Part shown: one piece after another, positions 25,401-37,000 of the stretch
How positions within the stretch are numbered: the first letter of the stretch is position 1
How the letters are laid out: every line of letters begins with the position of its first letter
Origin: Liolophura sinensis
Lineage: Eukaryota > Mollusca > Polyplacophora > Chitonida > Chitonidae
DNA: 64,000 nucleotides
Assembly (NCBI RefSeq): GCF_032854445.1
Contig: NC_088303.1
Location: 27,631,265 to 27,695,264 of the forward strand
Direction of reading: 5' to 3'
Notes under the pieces: model-generated
The model's database searches: none
What the model was told of the DNA's origin: nothing
The model's input: the letters and a program-made list of their open reading frames with translations, nothing else
Made by a program: the position numbers and the translations under genes

Positions 25401-26640
25401 CACGCCCTCAGATGGTGTTGTGGTTTATGGTTATGATTGTCACATCAAATAGTAGGAATCATTCTTATTCCGACTCATATCTCGCTGCGTCCTATATATC
25501 GGCCGTATATCATTAACGTCTCGTGTTTGACTCCACCTCTCTCTGTATGGTTAGGCTACGACCTTTTGGCGAGAGGATCTACAGGGACATGGTGGAATAA
25601 CTTGATTAATTTAAAGAAAAGAAAACAAATATTCACCTTAATTATTGTGGGAGAGGGTTGAAAACAAAACTGAAGGGCCACAGCCATTTTGCTCTGGCGT
25701 GGTTGATAACTCCATCAATCAACTTTTAATGGGGAATTCCTGAGAGGCTATGAGATGCGCCATGTTAGAGAAACCGGAAACACGATATGGCGTCACTCGT
25801 ATCCCATGTTCATGTGCCAAAAAGCAAAACAAGGTTCGGGTGATGTTCGTGGAAATAGTTGCCATCTCGGGTTATAGAAATGAATTGTTACACTCCCAAT
25901 TGTCTCAATGTGTGTTTGCCTACTTTGTACTGCAGTGTCTCTGTAATGCAGAGTAAAATGGTATGCTTTTTAAACGTCATGTGGAATACTTCATTGATGC
26001 CTGTATATGTTTGGTCTAGTGTTGTCTTCTCTTTCAAAGTTTTCAGCTCTGTAATAACCACTACTGAACTTGCAGCATCCCTATGGAGTAATATTGCCTA
26101 CGTGCTTAGTGCTATATATAAAACACCTAATACCCATAGAAAGTATAAAGCTTGTTCTCAGCATTCAGGTTGTTGTACTCGTTGAAGGTGTCTAAGATGT
26201 AAGATGTGAAAACTGTTGTCTTGAAACAAGTTTGCAGTCTCCATATAAGGACAGTAAACGTTCCAGCGTCTGTACACCGGTACAGTGTCAAATGGACAGG
26301 AAACTATAAAGGCTCTTACGTCTTTCGGCCAAGGTTTACCAGTGGGATACCCTTTCCCCCGCAATGGCGACTCGGGTCCTGGCCAGACTGATCTTTGCTT
26401 TCTTACAATGCATGTGTACTACGTCACCAGTTCACCCACAAATCGTCATCGCAAATTCAGGGATGAACAACAAACTACGCAGTACAGTTTTTAGGACATT
26501 TATTGTGAAATTCGGTGTTGAGATTATCTATATTTGTTCGACGCCCGTGAGGGATGAGGATTGAGGATTTGTGCGGTGAATACCGATGTAACTATCCTTA
26601 GGTTTTGTTTCCGGGATCAGTGTGGGTGCATGCATCGCCA
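22498..26640. other. Gene-poor intergenic DNA upstream of the IRF gene
   Basis: No exon recognised on either strand. Open frames up to about 108 codons (25859-26185) have cysteine- and serine-rich translations without family resemblance. A G-run occurs near 25131-25142. Confidence 0.5.
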
Positions 26641-26767
26641 TGGCTGTGAGAAAACCTGGTTGTTAGAAACTTCGAGTGAACTTTCTGCACATTTTCTTTG
26701 TCACATTACCATTTTATTTTGAGCGACATTTTTCAGCGTTATACTGCAACTCTGGCGAATTTCAAAG
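26641..26767 (+). other. Possible non-coding first exon of the IRF gene
   Basis: The sequence up to 26767 ends TTTCAAAG followed by GTAAGTCAC, a strong 5' splice site. The first coding IRF exon (31003 on) starts at an acceptor with about 87 bases of 5' UTR, so an upstream exon must exist. This is the best donor I noticed upstream, but it is not proven to be linked and its start is unknown. Confidence 0.25.
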
Positions 26768-27436
26768 GTAAGTCACAACTTTTTATGCATGGGATCGTTT
26801 TCAGTCAGTTCCATTATTGCCTGGACCCCAGACAATCTTTGACGCTATTTGCAATATGATATCGACTGCCGTCAGTTATTATCTTTCGTTGTATGAGATC
26901 CGTGATTGTATGAGTTTGTTTAGTGAAATTGGGTCCTCAATTTTTGATTCTGTTTTTTAACTTTAACAGTGATGTGCAAACACAATGGAGTAAGAGATGA
27001 GAGTGTCTCAGATTAGTTGTTAGGTTTGATTTATGTATTTGAATATGCATTGTGGCCACACTCATGAATATTTTTTCACCTATACAGGACGGTCAGGTTT
27101 ACGGGTGGAGGAAACTGAAGTGCAACGAGTAAATCTTCTATCCGTATGACAAATTCTCTGACATCAAGCCGCACCAGGATCAGGAGAAGATGGCTTCTGT
27201 AGCGTGTGACTGGACTGGCTTGGAACGACGAGAATAACGCTGTAGCGGCGTGATTCGGCAAAAGCTCTTTGTGAGGGTTTTGATCTCTTTAAATGCAGTG
27301 AAATGTCTGATTTGCGATTTTTGGTTTCTAAAGCCAGTGGTGAATCCCTCATCTATGATCTGTGGGAGATGCTTGAGTGCAGAGCTTGAGTCTAGGAGGA
27401 GATCCTATGCCCTTTCCAGAGGTCAGTCCTGGGTCT

Positions 27437-27690
27437 AACCTCTGAGATCAGGGGTGAGACATCGAGGTGTATATTCTGTTCGGTGAGGTCAGAAATGAAA
27501 TTCTGTTCTCTGAGGAAAGAAGTGAATTCTGTTGTCTGAGGTAAGAAGTGAGATTGTGTATTCTGAGGACTTAATAGTAAGGCTCCTCTTTGTGAGGTCC
27601 GTTGTAAGATTTTGCTCTCTGGTGTCACAAGATAGATTATGTTTTCGGAGATCAGTTACAAAGGCTCTTTCCTGATATCAGGAGAGAGAT
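27437..27690. repeat. Degenerate about 30-bp tandem repeat
   Basis: Variants of CTGAGGTCAGAAGTGAAATT followed by CTGTTCT recur roughly every 30 bases (CTGTTCGGTGAGG, CTGTTCTCTGAGG, CTGTTGTCTGAGG, TGTATTCTGAGG and later decayed forms). Confidence 0.7.
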
Positions 27691-28107
27691 GATGCCCACA
27701 GAAGTTTATCTTGTTATGTTTTGTTATGTTCAATTCTGTTTTTCGCTGCTAATCCCTAATCATCGACTTAAAGTCAGTTGAGATCTAAACTTATATACCT
27801 TCACTGTGAATACCATCCTATTTAAGTTTGAGCTAACCACTTAGTGACTCTTGACTTAGAACTAGGAAAGGTCTGTTGGTTTCTAGTCATGTTTTTTTTT
27901 TTTAGGTTTTTCATGCGACGTGTTCGGTTTACTTCTCCGACAATACTGCACAAGTTGAATCCATCTTTGGTCATATACCATATGTAGGCCTAAACGTTAT
28001 TGTATGTCAAATGTGATAGACAACACACCATTTGACCAGTGACGTCTAATAAAATGCAATTACCATCACTGCATTTATTTCATTTAATTCTGCTTAAGTC
28101 TGAGCAC

Positions 28108-28238
28108 TAGGGGAACTATCCCCTTGATGCTGAAGCGAGGGAGCTGCAACTTCCTCTTTTAAGGTCAGGTGTGACTCGACCCTGGATCTGCCGCTGTCTG
28201 GACGAACGCTCTATCAACTGAGCTATTGGGGCCGGTTT
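28108..28238 (-). mobile_element. SINE-B head half
   Basis: In reverse orientation: CCCTTGATGCTGAAGCGAGG, GCAACTTCCTCTTTTAAGG, a box B-like GACCCTGGATCTGCC, and the head GCTCTATCAACTGAGCTATT. The tail half is absent. Confidence 0.85.
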
Positions 28239-29516
28239 TACTAGCTGTGCTGTACGTCTTTGGGTATATTATATGATGTATGCAGTGCGCTTTGGTCTCC
28301 CGAATCAGTCATAAAAATCACTGTCTCGCGAACAAGGAAAGCTTTCTTCCTGCTTTAGCACATTGTCCCCATTTCTCCCGGAGTGCGCGAGCATTCATGT
28401 AAATTTAACACAATCTTCCACAATCATGTTCCTGATGCCAGACTTGGTGACTTGCTAATATGACGCATTCATCCATAAAAATAGTTTTACCAAGAAATGT
28501 TGTTTTAATTAATTAATGCTGGGAATTCGATTCACGTCAGCTTCTGATTTTTCTCCGGATCGAATAATTGAATTTAAATGGTAGATTTAACCTGAACCGC
28601 CGGTAGATAATCACTTATTCTAATTCTTCCTCCTTATACAACGTATGTGTAAATGTAAATAATGTATCTAAATGACACCAAAATTAAAACGCAGATATCG
28701 GTGTGTGTGCGCCAGATGAGTCGCTGCGTGGTTGGGGACATAGTTGCACTTGGATGATAGAAGTCGAATGAGGACACGAGACAGCGGATACGAGGTACCC
28801 TCTCATGGTGCCTCGCGCATCGAGGCTCGATTTTCGCGTCGCGTTACACAAAGAAGAATTGGCCTCCGACAAAAGAAGTAAAACAAGAAAAAGTACATTC
28901 TTCTGCAATGGTTTGATAGAAATCTCACATACACGCTTGTTGTTCAATTCAAATTAGTTAAGAAGGCGTGAAATAATGATTATTACTAGTATTAGTTATA
29001 GAACACTAAAACTAAAGGATTCCTTTAGTATTATTACAAACAAACAAACAAAAAAATACTTTGTTTGTGGCTTGTACAAATCGAGGTTTATACGACCATT
29101 AGTGAAATTCCAATCGTGTTTACCCTTCGGCCAAAACATGACTATATATTGCCGTAACTGTTGGCATCAGTCCGCCCGTCCGTCCGCGCGTCTGTATATT
29201 TTTCCATACATTTCTTATAAAAAAAAAACTCTGTCTATTGAAAGTGTGTAGCCCGATTTAGCAGACTTATTCAACATGTATTCATTTAAGTATTCATTTT
29301 CTGTGACCTTGGCCATATTTACAAGGCCGCCACGGTATGATTTTAGATATTTCGAGACAGGCCTGTAAATACAAAATTTCATATATAATACTCTATTATT
29401 CTTATTATTTATTATTATAATAATACATATAGAATAACCCTATTCGTTTTCATGGTCCGTGACATATGTTTCTTGGTTTATGGGAAACATTATGGGTTTC
29501 TTGTATCTCAATTGCA

Positions 29517-29640
29517 GGGGCCGGTTTCATGAAGCTCACTTAGCTTAGTTTGCCGTTAACTACATATGTTGTAGAGATGCAGTGTGCACTTAACTAAGAG
29601 CTACTTAACGCTAAGTATACTTCATGAAACCGACCCCTGC
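29517..29640. mobile_element. Terminal-inverted-repeat element (MITE-like), about 120 bp
   Basis: Starts AGGGGCCGGTTTCATGAAGC and ends CTTCATGAAACCGACCCCT, its near-perfect reverse complement. The inverted match continues more loosely inward (ACTTAGCTTAG versus CTAAG/TTAAGC motifs). It is non-coding. Confidence 0.8.
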
Positions 29641-29837
29641 TAACATAACTTTTCAATGCCTGGAATTTGATTGCCCTTATCTTGTATGTGATATATGACC
29701 TCAGGTCTGGGATTGTAAACATCATTTTTTTTACATTATTTTAGGCACGGAAATATGTGTATACAACTATTGTTATGTTTTCCTTGATAGCTTACTTCGA
29801 TCGGAGTAATTTTACGGTACCGACGCTCTTGTAATTG

Positions 29838-31010
29838 TTGTTTTCTTTTCTAATAGAGGAGACCAATAAATGTTTGATACAAACACAGTTGGAAGTATTG
29901 TTTTCTTTTAAATGCATTCCAGGTATTCAAGAGGGAATAAATGTTTGACAGGTATAATTGTCACTACATGTTTTCTTTTCCTTTAAAGCTATTTGAGGTA
30001 CGTCAGGTAGTAAATGTGCATGCAGGTGTAAGTCATGTATAACCGTTGTTTCCTTTTTCCTTGTATACAGTCATATATGGCGCCGAGCTAGATAAATGTT
30101 TTGTATAGGCATACTTTGTTAGTATTGTTTTCTTTTGTTTTGAAGCTATTTGAGTCGCCACCGGAGCAAATATTACATTCATCAGATACATAATTATAAT
30201 TTATAGCTTTAAAGCTATTTTGGCTATATGCCGCAGGCTGTAAATCTTTGATTCCGTCATAATTGCAACACACAAAAACGTGTTGTTTTCATTCAACACA
30301 CAAATGTGTTACCTGAACACAGGCTGAATAAAGTGCTAAATAAAGTGAAGTACAAATGTTTGTGTTAGAAAGTAATCAAACACAAATTTGTGTCAAACCC
30401 AAATGAGGTAATTTATGCAATGAAACAAAAACTTCTGTAGCAACACTCAAAAAATTAATTTGCTAATTTTAAACGAGAATGTTCGACAGGCATAATTATC
30501 ACTAATTTAAATAACATACAATGTTGTCATATTCAACATAACATTCTATGTTAGTCTATGTTTAACAGAACAGTCAACTATAATAGCAGAATGCATTCTA
30601 GCATCACTCAGACAACAAACTTTATGTTAAAATTAACTGATTAAGTTTTAAGTCAAGTATTGTGTATAACATAACACCTTATGTTCAATTCTTTCAACAC
30701 ATGAACTTGTGTTAATTCAACGCAAAACAGAGTTGTTCAAACATAACACAAGACTTGTGTTCGAAAGAACACATGTTTGTTTTCATACAACACAAGTGTT
30801 TTTTGACGGAACTAATCTTTTGTTTTCCTTTAAAGCTATTTGTGATGGTACAGCGACTAAATCTATTGCTTAATATACAGCCACAAATTGCGTAGTCTTC
30901 TTTTCTGTAAAGTTATTTCAGATGCTGCGGTGATAATAAAGTTATAGCATATAATACCGTGACCGGCATAAGGTGTAACCATCGTTTTCTTTTCTTTTAA
31001 AGCCATTCGA
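29838..31010. repeat. Tandem array of about 75-bp units carrying the IRF 3' splice-site region
   Basis: Related units begin with a TTTTCTTTT tract near 29838, 29898, 29969, 30044, 30125, 30816, 30895 and 30983; a further partial unit is near 30205. Many continue TTTAAAGCTATTTGAGG then a GCCAC..GG-like segment and RNTAAATG. The last unit is the genuine acceptor of the first coding IRF exon, TTTTAAAG then CCATTCGAAGTGCCACAGG. A stretch of palindromic motifs interrupts the array at about 30265-30800. Confidence 0.75.
30265..30800. repeat. Cluster of AACACA/TGTGTT palindromic motifs
   Basis: Short inverted repeats recur: AACACACAAATGTGTT, AACACAAATTTGTGT, AACATAACATTCTATGTTA, AACATAACACCTTATGTT, CAACACATGAACTTGTGTT, AACACAAGACTTGTGTT and AACACAAGTGTT. 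Spacing is about 50-90 bases. No coding potential and no clear terminal repeats were seen. Confidence 0.75.
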
Positions 31011-31089
31011 AGTGCCACAGGGATTAGTGATTTCTCCGCACAGTATCGCCTATCCAGATCCACCCAACATAAAATCACACTCAACGAAG

Positions 31090-34000
31090 ATGTCAGGAGA
31101 CGGACGCCAGAGACTGCGGCCCTGGTTACAGTCCAAGCTGAACAGCGGTAATATCCCGGGAGTACAGTGGAAGGACAGGGCCGCCGGGATATTCCAGCTG
31201 CCCTGGAAGCACGGTGGAAAGCAAGATTGGTCAGAGAATGATTCGCTTATTTTCAAGGTATATATACATAGATTGTATGGTAGTAAAATGTCTAATTTAT
31301 TTGTTTATACGACTGCCGTTTTACGCCGTGCTGAAGAATATTTCACTTTTACGGCGGCGTTCAGCATTATGTGGTGGGAGGAAATCGGGCAAAGCCCGGG
31401 GAAAAACCACGACCGTCCGCAAGTTTCTGGCAGACCTTCCCACGTACGCGGAAATGGCTTATACATTCATATGTATAGATAGAGCAATTTTTCATTGATT
31501 ATCCATTCATTCAGTTAACCGACCTTTTGTTTTTTCATGGGTGGTTTACTCCGTGCTTATACGGCGGCGGTCAGCATTGTGGTGGAGGAGAAAACTATCT
31601 TTAAATATACACTATAGGAACAGAAATGATATGTTCTTAACTATGTTAACTGTCGATTTGTTTGGAAGATACCGTATATTTTTTTTCTGTGAAGCACGCA
31701 AAAACAATGTTAAGGGCATCTGATTGGTGTTTTAGGTGGTACTCAGAAATATTTTCATGTATGTAAGCGAGGTGAGCGCTTTAAACTGCCACTTTGGTCA
31801 GAATACAAATTGCTTAGAAATATTACAGTGATATGAAAGAAATCCTACGGAGTAAGCCTAACACTATGTTTCAATAGGATTTTGATGAATAACACTATTT
31901 AACCCATATAACTGAAGATTCTTTGAAAAACAAAATTTTTGGCTGTGTTCTTAAAATTTTCCTGATGTGACGTGATAATATTCCCTGTATGACGTTGAAT
32001 CAGGCAGATGTGACGTTGAGTAAGGCAGTTATGCTGGGTTGACGTCGTATGCGTTTGAAAGGGCAGTGTCATTTGTGGATATACGTCAGCGATTGACGAC
32101 GTCATGTGTTCGTGGGTGACGTCACACCAGGCATTGTGGAAGGGACAGAAATATTTTGTTTCCGTATACTCTGACGAAACGTACAATATCGGTTTAATTC
32201 ACTGCAATATTTTCAGAAATGAGGAAAAAGCAATCCAGACTGTCTCAGTGTTTATCAACTCACCTTGTCTTTAGGTGTTATGACACCAAAGTAGCTCTTT
32301 AAGTTTGAGAGATCTCAGATAAGCATCTGTCATACCCGTTGACATAAATAATGTTCTTACCACGCCAACACAAGCTGGATTCGATTCTTGGCTGGGTCTG
32401 TGGCGATTCAAAGATCCACCGACAGGAAACAGACTATGCATGCACGCATTTGCGTTTTTATGCACATGAAAAAAAAAAACCATGATACAGTGAGCACCCT
32501 TTCTTCATATTAGTGTTTAACTCTAGAAATGTAAGTTACTTCATGTTTTCAATATGATCATACAACTAGATACAACCCGCAGAATGTCGTGGTTTTCTCC
32601 CGGGCTCTGCTGGTTTCCTCCCACCATAATGCTTGCCGCCGTCGTATAAGTGAAATATTCTTGAGTACGGTGTAAAACATCAATCAAATAAATAGATAAA
32701 TCGTTAAACTTGTTATGTCATAAATATAGTCGACTAGATACAGTCGCTCTCTCAGAAAGCTGCAGCTAGTGACCGAAAAAACCCTGTATTAAATAAGCAG
32801 TTGATGGCAAAAACAACATAATAATGAATTCTTCCAGTCTTCATTTTTATTACATAGGTATAATGTTCTTTTGGTATTCTTAAAACCGTGTCAGTCGCCC
32901 TTGAAACTGAGACAAACCTCTTCATTGCTCGCCCACGACCCGCACCACTAAATGAGTACAACAAAGACGATCTATCAAGATCTAGCACTCTCCACACCCA
33001 GCCAGATACCAAGAACATGGTCCAGATTGTCTCCAGATCTGTGTAGACACCTGACACTGAAGTGCGTATATTTGCAGGAGTGGGCTATCCACACCGGCCG
33101 GTTTCGGGAAGGGATTGATAAGGAAGATTGGTCAACTTGGAAAACACGATTAAGATGTGCTCTCAACAAACTGCCGGACATCCAGGAAATGAAGGAGTTG
33201 AGCAAACTCGAGGAACCATCGCCTTATCGAGTGTACCGCTTTCTTCCGTTGAAACCAGGTAAACATATCGATGGGTTACGCGCAGATGGATGCGTAGGGA
33301 TACGTTACGTTGTGTCTATTCAGTTGAGAACATAACTATAAGTAACTATCTACACACATTCTATAAAATAAAGTATGAATTATTTAATGTACAGTCTGTT
33401 GAGTAGAAAAATACCTGTGGATTCTCAATAACTTATTGTATAAGATGGCGAAAAAGAAATTGTGAAATAAGTAGTATATGTAAAAATAAGAAATAATCGC
33501 GAAGGCGTTTGACCGTATACCTTTTTCACCCTAGCTTCTGAATCGTCGATCGGGACCGGTAGATCCAGGATCAATCCTTGATCGAGTCACACCTAAGACT
33601 TTAAAAGAGGAAGTTGTAACTTCCTCGCTTGGCGTTCAGCATGAAGGGGATAGTGCAACGACTGGTTGACCCGTATCAGTATAATGGCTCGGGCGGGGCG
33701 GCTTACTTGCCTTCGGTAAGTCGTCTCAGTGAAGCAGCACTAAATAAAAGAGCGGTGGAAATCCGTCCTGCAACAAGGAGGCACATTACATGTACATGCA
33801 CCCTAATGATTCCTTCGTCGTCATATGACTGAAAAATTGTTGAGTACGACGTTAAACCCCAAGCACTCACTCACTCACTCTGAATCGTCGATGTACATAT
33901 GACACAGATACAAAAGACACAAAATAAGATTCATAAGGCTCTTAGAATCAACCAAAATTAGCAACAAGATTAGGTTAAATGCGGCACATATACCGTATAT

Positions 34001-37000
34001 ATATGGGCCCTCTGGAAAATATACCTCTACAACACTTTATGAACAGACATCGGCATTTCTGTTTGTTTGTTTTGTGTGTTAGGTGTGGACAGCACAAGCC
34101 CTAAGGCACACTTGGCGAAGACAGAAGAGATTGTCCAGGCTGTGGTACCACTGCAGGTAGTGTATACAAAGATAAAGCAGTGTCCTCTCGTGATACTGCA
34201 TTGCGCATGTATGAGAATCAATCTGTATGGCGCATGTATGAAAATCAAACTGTATGGAGCTTTTGTACATCCGTACATTCACACTGTACTCAGTGTACGC
34301 CTACTTCCATCGACTGCCTTATTTGCATCCAGGGAACAAGTTTTTAGGCAGGTAAATCTGTTGTTTATATGGTGTTCACGAAACCTTTTTTTCATTGGTC
34401 CACGACGCCGTACAGGAGATATTGTTGGCAGCGGTCTGATTATGGGTTGAGGAAATTAGAGTGACCGAAGTGTATATAATGTGAGGAATGTTGTCTGGAG
34501 TCAACACTCGAGGAATCCAATATGATTACAAGGACAAAAAAGTAAATTTCGTGTTTTATTTTACACACAATCCTTAGAGCTTCCGATCGATAATTGATGT
34601 TATATGTACGCTTGATATTTTCACTGTATCATTCTGGATTAAAATGCGAATAAATTATTGTTCTTGGTACTGTTTGACATTTTAGGGTAAATGATGGACA
34701 GCTATGCAATAATGTCTTTCAAATTCTTTGTTTCACAGAGTTCATTTGAAGAAACACCACAAAACATTCCCACCACAGTCACTGGGCAAATTTTAGGTAA
34801 GGTTCGGATTACAATCAGAGGGATCTGAGACAGAAAAAAAAACCGTGTTGAAACAGTGCTACTTAGTAACACAAACATCATCACATAGCAACAGAAACAC
34901 CGCCACGAAGCAGCAGAAATACAGCCACGTATCAGCAAAAAAAACCGCCACATAACAACAGAAGTACTGTCACACAAGAACAGAAAGACTTTCACGTCAC
35001 AGCAGAGGCACTGTGACGTATCAACAGAAACACCGCCACATAACAACAGAAGTGCTGTCACACAAGAACAGAAAGACTTTCACGTCACAGCAGAGGCACT
35101 GTGACGTATCAACAGAAACACCGTCACATAACAACAGAAGTACTGTCACACAAGAACAGAAAGACTTTCACATCACAGCAGAGGCACTGTGACGTATCAA
35201 CAGAAACACCGTCACATAACAACAGAAGTACTGTCACACAAGAACAGAAAGACTTTCACGTCACAGCAGAAACACTGTGACGTATCAACAGAAACACGGT
35301 CACGTAACAACAGAAGCATCGACATTGTTAGGGAGTACAAATACTGCGCCCATTTTGATTAGTCACTGAGGTGTCAATAACACCAAGGTTTTTCCTCTGA
35401 AAAATGCTTTTTTGCCTGAATTTTGCATGATTAAAGTACATAAGATCTGCTTACACGATTGTCTTGAATGTCCAAACTTTAACGGTACCTTAATTTCAAG
35501 AAAAACATAAGCAGTATCTGTACTATGTTAGTGGCGCATTCGGGTAGATATATAGCAGTGATATTGTATGGAATTGCCGTTTACAGGTAGAAGTATGTCA
35601 TCACAGAGTGAAGAGATGACCATGGAGGTTGACCCTGATACGACCAGATCCCAGACAACAGCTGATTTCATGATGTCACGAGGTCAGTGGATACATGCGC
35701 GCTGTGCTTGGCGCGTTACCCTGCGTGTGCTTGTGATGTCTCATTAGATTTGTGAACATGGTCTTAACTTGATAGCGTCTGAATGAACACCAGTGTTGTA
35801 TTGACTCCCGATTATTTCACTTTTGTCATATTAAGTGCATGCTTTGGACATGACTAAAGTATGAAACTATTAGCGTAGACTTTGTACTGACTTTACCCTA
35901 TCGCTTGTTCAACGCGATGATACATACATTTGGCAGATTCCAAAAGAAACTGGCGAGGTATATCAAATATTACATCACAACGAAGCAGTCGGCGGTTTTC
36001 AAACAGGAAATCGAAAAAGAGAACTAAGGTCCGATATTCTTGACGGGTAATCTACATTTAGTGTGAAACGGGTATATCTGTTCATGTATTAACCATGCGA
36101 CATGCTTTGTGTGAGTTTTAGATGATCTTGTGGTTGAAGAGTCGGTCTACCCTACTGACACCTATACTGGGGCGCCCATGGGGTGTTTTGGTCAGGAACC
36201 ACCTCCCTTTGTGGGTCCCACAGTGAGTCAACCGCTGCAGTTTGATCAAGCCGGACGCTTCGCATTCCAAACAGTGCCAGAAGGTTAGCCAGTTAACATT
36301 GAAAGGTCCATCTATAGGAACCCTGGGTGCAGCCTGAAGTCGCTTGGCGCTGTGCAAAGAGAATGTACAAGCAGCTCTCGTGATCTAGTATCTAATATCA
36401 TCAAAGGCGTACGGCATAGAGTATAAAACCAGAGCAGCGTCGACAGTTTGATAGCTGGCAAGTGGTCACATGTAACCTGTGAAATACAGCCACTTGTCAA
36501 TTTAATTTAATGACCTGAATATAAACTATGCAGGTATAAATAATAGAAATATTTTGTAATTGTTAATTGTATACAAGAGCTTTCTAAAAGCAATCGAATG
36601 CGTAGGCCGATATGTGTGATGCATGCAGTTAGACTACAAGCCTGTCAGAAATGTCTAAGTATACGTTACAAATTCCACTTGATAGATACATAGACATGTT
36701 CAACACGTTTTCGTAAAAAACGTGTAGTATTATATGTTTGAGACTGTTATTTTTGCTTCTCTGTGGGGCCCCACTGGCTCGTGATAAAGCGCAGGCTCGT
36801 AGCAACCATCAAGCCTTTGGCCACTGAGGTCGCATTTTCGAAACCTGATTGGGCGTCGTTTCGTCAGGGACTTTGTCAGGAGTTTGTTCAGATACTTGGC
36901 CACGGTGTGGTGGTTTATTCCTGGCATTGCTGCGTACCCACCCTTAGACTTGACAGTCGTGCTGGACGTTTTAAAAAATGTGCACAGTAACGAAACTAGA

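Noticed and set aside
25771-25788. GAAACCGGAAAC as an interferon-type IRF binding element
   Set aside because: The two GAAA cores are separated by three bases, not the two expected of an IRF element, and there is no second site nearby.
31012-31482. 156-codon open frame read as one protein from 31012
   Set aside because: Only 31090-31257 is IRF coding sequence. The frame continues past the splice donor into an intron with a SINE-A, and before the ATG it is 5' UTR.
34702-35061. 119-codon minus-strand open frame
   Set aside because: It is mostly the 22/88-bp minisatellite read in reverse; the open frame follows from the repeat period and composition.
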